The translations under genes and the position numbers were made by a program. The notes beneath the pieces were generated by a model. The model worked only from the letters and a program-made list of their open reading frames with translations, had not been told where the DNA came from and ran no database searches. 64,000 bases of DNA from an uncultured Pirellulaceae bacterium (GTDB taxonomy: Bacteria > Planctomycetota > Planctomycetia > Pirellulales > Pirellulaceae), in contig CALHPU010000035.1 of NCBI GenBank assembly GCA_938036435.1, positions 42,795 through 106,794 on the forward strand, written 5' to 3'. How positions within the stretch are numbered: the stretch's first letter is position 1; each line of letters opens with the position of its first letter. Below, one piece after another: positions 58,813 to 64,000 of the stretch.

Positions 58813-61800
58813 CTACCCAACGGCCGATTCAAGCGACTCGTCCCTGTCTTGGTTCTTGATTTTTTCCCAAGCTTCTGCCAGTTTCTCAACAGAGTATCTG
58901 ATCTGTTTCTCTGAGTGGATTGCCGTCATGAAAATCCTGACGCGCGTTTCAGATTCAGGGACCGCAGGATACAAGATCGGCTGAGCGTTGATGCCTTGTT
59001 CGTGAAGCGCTTCGGAGAGTTGAAGTGCTCGAAATGAATCTCCAGTGATGATAGGAATGATAGGCGTACCCTGTGCCATGCCCGTGTTGAGCCCAGCCTC
59101 TTGAGCCAGTTTGAGAAACAGTGCCGAATTTGCCTGAAGCTGAGCGACCAATTCGGGGTGTTCTCGCAAGACGCGCAATGATCCCAAAGCCGCTCCGACG
59201 TTTGCTGGCGGCATTCCCGCTGCGAAAACGTAACCGGGCGTTGTATACCGGAGATACTTTATCATCTCACTTTTGCCGGCGACGAACCCGCCACAACTTC
59301 CGAATGACTTACTCAGCGTGCCCATCCAGCATTCCACATCATCACGCTTAACGCCGAACACCTCAGCGACGCCCCGACCGGTCTTACCCAACGTGCCAAT
59401 CGAATGAGCCTCATCGACGTACATCCACGCCTTGAATTTATTCTTGATCTCGACAAATTTTGGCAGGTCAGGGAAATCCCCGTCCATGCTGTAGAGGCCT
59501 TCGACGACGATTAACACACGTCGGTAATCATCGCGCGTTTCTTTTAGTATCTCATACAGTTCTTGATGATTGTTGTGCTCAAAGGGTCGACGTCGAGCAC
59601 CCGAAAGTGCAGCACCTTGAATCAAACTGTTGTGAGCAAAGCTGTCGTGAATGATCAAATCGCCGGGTCCAACCAAGTGGCCGATCACTGACTCGTTGCA
59701 CGCATGTCCACCGGGGAAAGTGATAATATCTTCGACTCCAAGAAACTCTGCCAGCTCCCTTTCCAACTCTCGGTGGATCGTCTTTTCGCCAGAGACGATA
59801 CGACTTGCCGAAACACTCGTGCCGAAGGTGCCGATCGCTTTGATCGCGCTCTCATTGACTTTTGGGTGGCCCGACAAACCGAGATAATTGTAACTTGCGA
59901 ACGAAATCAATTCCTTGCCATCGATGCGAGTTGTATCTCCAATTCGGCCTTCATGCACGGAGAAGAACGGGTTGCGAATCCCGGTTGCCTCAATTTTGGA
60001 TTGCAGCGCATTGAGCCGGAGGAACTCTGGCATTTTCTCAAGTTTGTAATAGGAATCTGGAATCGGCCCTTTAATACGAGAGGACTTTTTCGCTCCGGTC
60101 GCCGTCCCATCGACCAATTCCACACCGACATGCGTTTCGATCGCTTCAGCAACCTCGCGCACTGTCTCCACGTCTTGCAAGACCTCTTCTGGAATGCGCC
60201 CGCCGAACATCTGCTCGAGAGTGTGGGCAATGTCCAGCCGTTCCATTGAATCGAGGCCAAGATGAACAATATTGGAGTCGGCGTTGACGTCTTTAGCGCG
60301 ACTTTCGCCAACTTGCTTGACGACCTTTATCACGGCCGCCAGCACCGTCGGATTGAGCGTCTCGTCATCTGCGACCATCATTCCGTTAGCAGATGGCGGC
60401 AGTAATTCTTCGTGGTCAATGCCACGCTGAGACTTCTCGGATTTGGCAGCCGTTTCCTTCCAAGCAACCCATTCGGCGATGACAAGCAAATCGCCACCGT
60501 TGAACGCATTCTTACAAGCGTGTCGCTGAACTTTTCCGCTGGAAGTCTTGGGAACACTGTGGGCTCGAACAAGTACGATCGCGTCGGGCGGCAGATCGTG
60601 CTCCTCAGTCACGCTGGCGCGAATCGCGTTGATCACCGCATCAAAATCTCGGCTCTTGCGACCTCTTTCCACCTCGCAAACGACGACCAAGTGCTCGCGG
60701 TCCCAACGATTGACTGCGAAAGCAGCAGCACCACCAGAGCGCGTCCACGGATGACACTGCTCAACAGTCGTTTCGATATCCTGAGGGTATCGATTGACAC
60801 CTCTCACGATGATCATGTCTTTCAGACGACCGGTGACGTAAAGCTCACCATCGTGCATGAATCCAAGATCACCCGAGCGCACGTAATCTCTACCATCGTC
60901 TGGTGAGATGCGGCATCGAAATGTTTCCTCGGACTCCTCGCGGCGATTCCAATAGCCTGCACCGGCGCTGGGACTATTGATCAAGATCTCGCCAATATGG
61001 TTATCCTGCAGCGGCTTGAGCGTCTCCGGGTTCACGATTAAAACTACCTCGTCCTCGCAAACCTGTCCGCAACCGACCAGCAGTTTGGCGTTCTTGTCGG
61101 CGGGATCGCAGGGAACAACGCGGTGCTGAACCAGTTCATTCTTCTCAAAACTTCTGATCACAGGCTTTTTGCCCGGCTCGCCGCCGGTTACCAACAGTGT
61201 CGTCTCCGCCATGCCATAGCACGGGTAGAACGACTCGTGGCGGAAACCGTAGGGAGCAAAACGCTCGGTAAACAAATCCATCACGTCCGAGCGTACCGGC
61301 TCGGCACCATTGAACGCGACGTTCCAACAGGAAAGGTCAAGTCCCTCGCATTGCTCCGGTTTGATTTTCGCCGCACACCAAGCGTAGGCAAAGTTTGGAC
61401 CACCAGTCACCTGAACGCGGTAGTTGGAAATTGCTCGCAACCAACGAATCGGGTAAGTCAAAAACGAAACGGGTGACATCATGATTTGGGACACGCCACA
61501 ATACAGTGGGTTCAAAATCCCTCCGACGAGACCCATGTCGTGATAGGCGGGCAACCAAGTGCAAGCGCGAGACTGATTAGTCAACTCAAACGACTCGGTG
61601 ATCATTCTACAGTTGGCCATCAGATTGCCATGAGTCAACATGACACCTTTGGGTGATCCGGTCGATCCGGACGTGTACTGAATCAACCCAAGGTCGTTGC
61701 TATCGATCTTCGGCGGCACCCAATCGTTGGCCATAACTGTAGGAATGTCTTCGGTGGCGATCCAAGGAATCCGACGTAGGTCAGGCGCGTCTTCCATCCT

Positions 61801-62208
61801 CCCACGAGACTTTTCAGTTACCGAATCAACGGTCAGGGCCAAAGATGCATCGCAGTTTTTAGAGATCGAATTGATGCGGCCCATGTTTCGGTTGCGGCGC
61901 GGCGGGTATGCAGGCACCGGAACAACCCCAGCGTAGTGGCATCCAAAGAAGGCACGAATAAAATCAAGCCCCGGGGGGTAGAGCATGACCGCGCGCTGAC
62001 CGGCAAAACCCATCGCAACCAATTTGGCTGCCATGGCCCGTGCCTGAAGATCCAATTCCGAAAACGTTAAACTATCACTTTCATCATCGCCATTGAGATA
62101 TCGGTAGGCGACAGTATCGGGTAGAGCGACAGCCCAATATCGAAGCCTTTCGACAAAATTTGTCTCTGGCGGCGAAAACGGAGCAAGCAAGTCTTGTATT
62201 TTTTGCAC
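58813..62208 (-). CDS. FAAL-ACP-alpha-oxoamine synthase fusion (lipid biosynthesis)
   Basis: A 1131-residue three-part enzyme. Residues of about 1-590 are a fatty acyl-AMP ligase: IQYTSGSTGSPKGVMLTHGN (ATP loop), TWLPAYHDMGLVGGIL, GMAETTLLVTGG and YVTGRLKDMIIVRGVNRYP. Residues of about 635-705 are an acyl carrier with HLGLDSMERLDIAH, the Ser near 653 taking phosphopantetheine. Residues of about 735-1131 are a PLP alpha-oxoamine synthase: SFASYNYLGLSGHP, YVDEAHSIGTLGKTGRG and MGTLSKSFGSCGG with the PLP Lys near 967. The chain would load a fatty acid on the carrier and condense it with an amino acid, giving a 3-keto amino lipid, as in sphingolipid or sulfonolipid first steps. The start is GTG directly after an in-frame TAA. 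An ABC exporter follows. Confidence 0.9.
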   Translation of the reverse strand: MQKIQDLLAPFSPPETNFVERLRYWAVALPDTVAYRYLNGDDESDSLTFSELDLQARAMAAKLVAMGFAGQRAVMLYPPGLDFIRAFFGCHYAGVVPVPAYPPRRNRNMGRINSISKNCDASLALTVDSVTEKSRGRMEDAPDLRRIPWIATEDIPTVMANDWVPPKIDSNDLGLIQYTSGSTGSPKGVMLTHGNLMANCRMITESFELTNQSRACTWLPAYHDMGLVGGILNPLYCGVSQIMMSPVSFLTYPIRWLRAISNYRVQVTGGPNFAYAWCAAKIKPEQCEGLDLSCWNVAFNGAEPVRSDVMDLFTERFAPYGFRHESFYPCYGMAETTLLVTGGEPGKKPVIRSFEKNELVQHRVVPCDPADKNAKLLVGCGQVCEDEVVLIVNPETLKPLQDNHIGEILINSPSAGAGYWNRREESEETFRCRISPDDGRDYVRSGDLGFMHDGELYVTGRLKDMIIVRGVNRYPQDIETTVEQCHPWTRSGGAAAFAVNRWDREHLVVVCEVERGRKSRDFDAVINAIRASVTEEHDLPPDAIVLVRAHSVPKTSSGKVQRHACKNAFNGGDLLVIAEWVAWKETAAKSEKSQRGIDHEELLPPSANGMMVADDETLNPTVLAAVIKVVKQVGESRAKDVNADSNIVHLGLDSMERLDIAHTLEQMFGGRIPEEVLQDVETVREVAEAIETHVGVELVDGTATGAKKSSRIKGPIPDSYYKLEKMPEFLRLNALQSKIEATGIRNPFFSVHEGRIGDTTRIDGKELISFASYNYLGLSGHPKVNESAIKAIGTFGTSVSASRIVSGEKTIHRELERELAEFLGVEDIITFPGGHACNESVIGHLVGPGDLIIHDSFAHNSLIQGAALSGARRRPFEHNNHQELYEILKETRDDYRRVLIVVEGLYSMDGDFPDLPKFVEIKNKFKAWMYVDEAHSIGTLGKTGRGVAEVFGVKRDDVECWMGTLSKSFGSCGGFVAGKSEMIKYLRYTTPGYVFAAGMPPANVGAALGSLRVLREHPELVAQLQANSALFLKLAQEAGLNTGMAQGTPIIPIITGDSFRALQLSEALHEQGINAQPILYPAVPESETRVRIFMTAIHSEKQIRYSVEKLAEAWEKIKNQDRDESLESAVG

Positions 62209-62827
62209 TTAGTTGTGTCTCCATGAATTCCCAGTCATTGGGAAATCATTGGTCAAGTAGCGGCCGTTGTTGATCACCGGAAATGAATAACCGGTGGCAA
62301 GATTCCTGTTTTTATAAATCGTCAAAACAGTACTCCGATCACGTGGCTGCTCGCGAAACTTCTCCCTTTACATCGCATCTTCGTTGGTCAGGGCGACGAT
62401 AGGTAAGTTGCAGATTATAGCGGAAAAACGCGAATGTTAAATTGACGCAGTTGAATTGTCTTCGACCGAACCCGATGGGCCTCCTCAGGTCTCCAGTGCC
62501 AACCTCTAGGCTGTCAAAGCTAACCCAACACCCCCGAAACGAGCTATTACTGGGGGATAAGCCCTCATTTAAGACCAGTCTGTGGCGATTACGAAGCTTT
62601 TGTCGTCAGATCACTCTCCAACGGCCATGCGACAGGCAGACGGAAAAGCAGAAACCGTAACAGTCGAACCGGTCGTAAGGCTAGGGCAGATGCCGCTAAA
62701 AGTTGGCTTTGCGTATTCCGATTCTATATTTGCGGGCGGTTGGAGACATTCGTTCCTCAGAAATAAGCCCCGCTCCATTAGTAAACGCTTCGGTGGAAAT
62801 CAAGTCCTCCAAAAGAGAGCCATTTCA
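62209..62827. other. Divergent intergenic region (lipid synthase / small membrane protein)
   Basis: About 620 bases without a supported gene; the plus-strand frame from 62582 becomes protein-like only from the ATG at 62828. It carries a promoter-like pair near its right end and presumably the promoter of the lipid synthase near its left end. Confidence 0.5.
62703..62730 (+). promoter_or_regulatory. Candidate sigma-70-type promoter
   Basis: TTGGCT (62703-62708) and TATATT (62725-62730) are separated by 16 bases and lie about 100 bases before the start of the small CxxC protein. Matches to consensus are four of six and five of six. Candidate by pattern only. Confidence 0.35.
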
Positions 62828-63025
62828 ATGCAAACGCAACAACAAGCCATGCCTACTACCGCACATCAAGTAAAGCACTGCAAGAGTTGTTGGCGAGAAG
62901 ACATTCACAAGCCAGCGCGAATTTCACCGATGGTCTACGGTGGATTGGTTGTGATTTCATTTGGTTTGATCCTGGCGTTAAAGCCCACCCGTTGCGTTTG
63001 TTGCGGCACAATGAGAGTTCTCTAG
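62828..63025 (+). CDS. Small membrane protein with CxxC and CxCC motifs
   Basis: A 65-residue protein from ATG 62828, preceded by AAGAGAG at a suitable distance. HCKSCWREDIHKP holds a CxxC pair, MVYGGLVVISFGLILALKP is one membrane helix, and TRCVCCGTMRVL supplies C-x-C-C after it. The four to five cysteines on both sides of the helix could bind zinc if both ends lie in the cytoplasm as a hairpin, or act in redox chemistry; neither is proven. It stands alone with its own promoter-like sequence and terminator, which argues that it is a real gene. Confidence 0.65.
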   Translation: MQTQQQAMPTTAHQVKHCKSCWREDIHKPARISPMVYGGLVVISFGLILALKPTRCVCCGTMRVL

Positions 63026-63054
63026 TAACAACCAACACAAAACTGACGAAACCG

Positions 63055-63093
63055 AATAGCCTCCTGCCGAAGACAGCAGTAGGCTATTTTTTT
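63055..63093 (+). terminator. Intrinsic terminator
   Basis: AATAGCCTCCTGC (63055-63067) pairs with GCAGTAGGCTATT (63077-63089) with one mismatch, followed by a T-run through 63093. It ends the small membrane protein gene and separates it from the convergent isomerase-like gene. Confidence 0.88.
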
Positions 63094-63107
63094 GCAATAT
63101 TCTGGCC

Positions 63108-63899
63108 TTAGTGCAGGGTACACATCTCCACCGCCAACCTCAGTGATTCCATTGGGCGTCCCGAAGCTGGAATGAACTCCTGAGCAACGTAGCCTTGGTA
63201 GCCAGTTTTCTCGATGGCCGCAATGATCGCCGGATAGTTCAACTCTTGACTGTCGTTTATCTCGTTGCGTCCGGGAACGCCGCCGGTGTGATAATGGCTG
63301 AACCACTGATGGTGTTTTTCAATCGTCGCAATCACATCCCCTTCCATGACCTGCATGTGGTAGATGTCGTAAAGCAGCTTGAATCGCTCTGAAGCAACCA
63401 GCTCGCACAAATCAACGCCCCACTGAGTATGGTCGCACATGTAGTCCGGATGATCGACCTTGCTGTTGAGCAATTCCATCGAAAGCGTCACTTCAAGGTC
63501 TTCCAATAAGGGAAGCAAACGCTTAATCCCAATCGCACAATTTTCCATTCCCGTCCGGTCGTCCATTGAGCCCCGGTTGCCAGAGAAGCATATCACGTTG
63601 TCAGCACCAGCCGCCTTCGCCGCTTTCAGATATTCTGTATAAACCTCCACCAACGCATCGTGATGCTCAACTCGATTGAATGCGGCTTCGATGATCCCAA
63701 CGGTTGTACCATCATTGAGATGCGTCACCGGATTAGCAATAATCGGGCAGACCAGTGAATACCGGGCCGCAAGCTCCATCTGGTCAGGCGTCAGTAAGTC
63801 AACCGCATCCAGACCGAGGGCTTTGCCTTGTTTGCAGAACTCCTCAAGCGATATCCAGTCCGCGTAACACCAGTGACAAGCAGAATGTTTAATTGACAT
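63108..63899 (-). CDS. Hydroxypyruvate isomerase-like TIM barrel protein
   Basis: A 263-residue xylose-isomerase-like barrel. GLDAVDLLTPDQMELA, ADNVICFSGNRGSMDD, LSMELLNSKVDHPDYMCDH (metal-binding Glu), FKLLYDIYHMQVMEGDVI (Asp/His ligands), FSHYHTGGVPGRNEI and GYVAQEFIPASG (final Glu) match the hydroxypyruvate isomerase/Hyi branch, which interconverts hydroxypyruvate and tartronate semialdehyde or related sugars. MSIKHSACHWCY has no export signal, so it is cytoplasmic. It is complete, starts with ATG at 63899, and no pathway partners are visible in the window. Confidence 0.85.
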   Translation of the reverse strand: MSIKHSACHWCYADWISLEEFCKQGKALGLDAVDLLTPDQMELAARYSLVCPIIANPVTHLNDGTTVGIIEAAFNRVEHHDALVEVYTEYLKAAKAAGADNVICFSGNRGSMDDRTGMENCAIGIKRLLPLLEDLEVTLSMELLNSKVDHPDYMCDHTQWGVDLCELVASERFKLLYDIYHMQVMEGDVIATIEKHHQWFSHYHTGGVPGRNEINDSQELNYPAIIAAIEKTGYQGYVAQEFIPASGRPMESLRLAVEMCTLH

Positions 63900-64000
63900 T
63901 GAGTGATTCTAATAAAAGGGTTCTTCCCAGAACTAAGTGGCACGAAGTTCTTGTTGAATTAGCCATTTCAAATGGATGTAGTGGGATTCGCCAGAATTCC

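Noticed and set aside
1..64000. tRNA, rRNA or riboswitch genes
   Set aside because: No cloverleaf with a GTTCRA-type T-loop and CCA end, no rRNA landmarks and no convincing riboswitch core were found by eye; a covariance-model search could still find weak ones.

Overview
The window reads as a chromosome segment of a planctomycete close to Rhodopirellula/Pirellulales. This is inferred from gene content: giant surface proteins that begin with LEPR-XLL-like motifs (FEPRHLLAA, LEERILYSA), a dockerin-ended CotH/lamin-tail protein, three sulfatases, a tandem (double-length) UvrA, a FAAL-ACP-aminoacyl-synthase fusion, CheB/CheR hybrid genes, frequent GTG starts and weak ribosome binding sites. No rRNA, tRNA, CRISPR array, intact insertion sequence or prophage was seen.

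Layout. 0-9.7 kb: the end of a short-chain dehydrogenase; a decayed photolyase/cryptochrome coupled to a frameshifted GlsB/YeaQ membrane gene; a three-gene minus-strand operon (SbnA-like synthase, FAD/NAD(P) flavoprotein, type III PLP decarboxylase) that looks like a small diamine or diaminopropionate-type pathway; then a small operon of PNPOx-like protein, DUF3253 protein and 3-methyladenine glycosylase. 10-18.4 kb: a zone of gene decay. A CheB/CheR/PAS/kinase/receiver gene has been shattered by an inversion of about 1.05 kb and by deletions. An SDR gene carries two frameshifts and a stop inside its active-site motif, DoxX and TVP38 genes are cut short, and an alpha-L-fucosidase survives only as its two ends. 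An aldehyde dehydrogenase and a Tat-exported HAD hydrolase remain intact among them.

18.8-38 kb: the cell-surface region. A small secreted Cys/Pro/Glu repeat protein with a strong terminator faces a minus-strand series. In transcription order this is a 2325-residue membrane-anchored adhesin, a hybrid histidine kinase with receiver and Hpt domains, an aldehyde dehydrogenase plus a separate catalytic-residue-free ALDH domain (together an ALDH16 split in two), and the 1598-residue CotH/lamin-tail/dockerin protein. 38-50 kb, plus strand: a TolC-like outer membrane protein with an unusually long N-terminal linker, the 2376-residue tandem UvrA with an extra C-terminal region of about 340 residues, and a CBM9-like protein.

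50-64 kb: three sulfatases in a divergent arrangement (one minus, two translationally coupled plus), suited to sulfated polysaccharide breakdown; a minus-strand run of FAAL-ACP-AONS lipid synthase, ABC ATPase, ABC permease, TrmK and a second methyltransferase with overlapping or near-overlapping genes; a small CxxC membrane protein with its own promoter-like sequence and terminator; and a hydroxypyruvate-isomerase-like TIM barrel protein.

The best candidates for new biology are the SbnA/flavoprotein/decarboxylase operon, the split ALDH16, the FAAL-ACP-AONS/ABC transporter run, the UvrA C-terminal region, and the inverted CheB/CheR gene. All family assignments come from reading motifs by eye; no database search was run.
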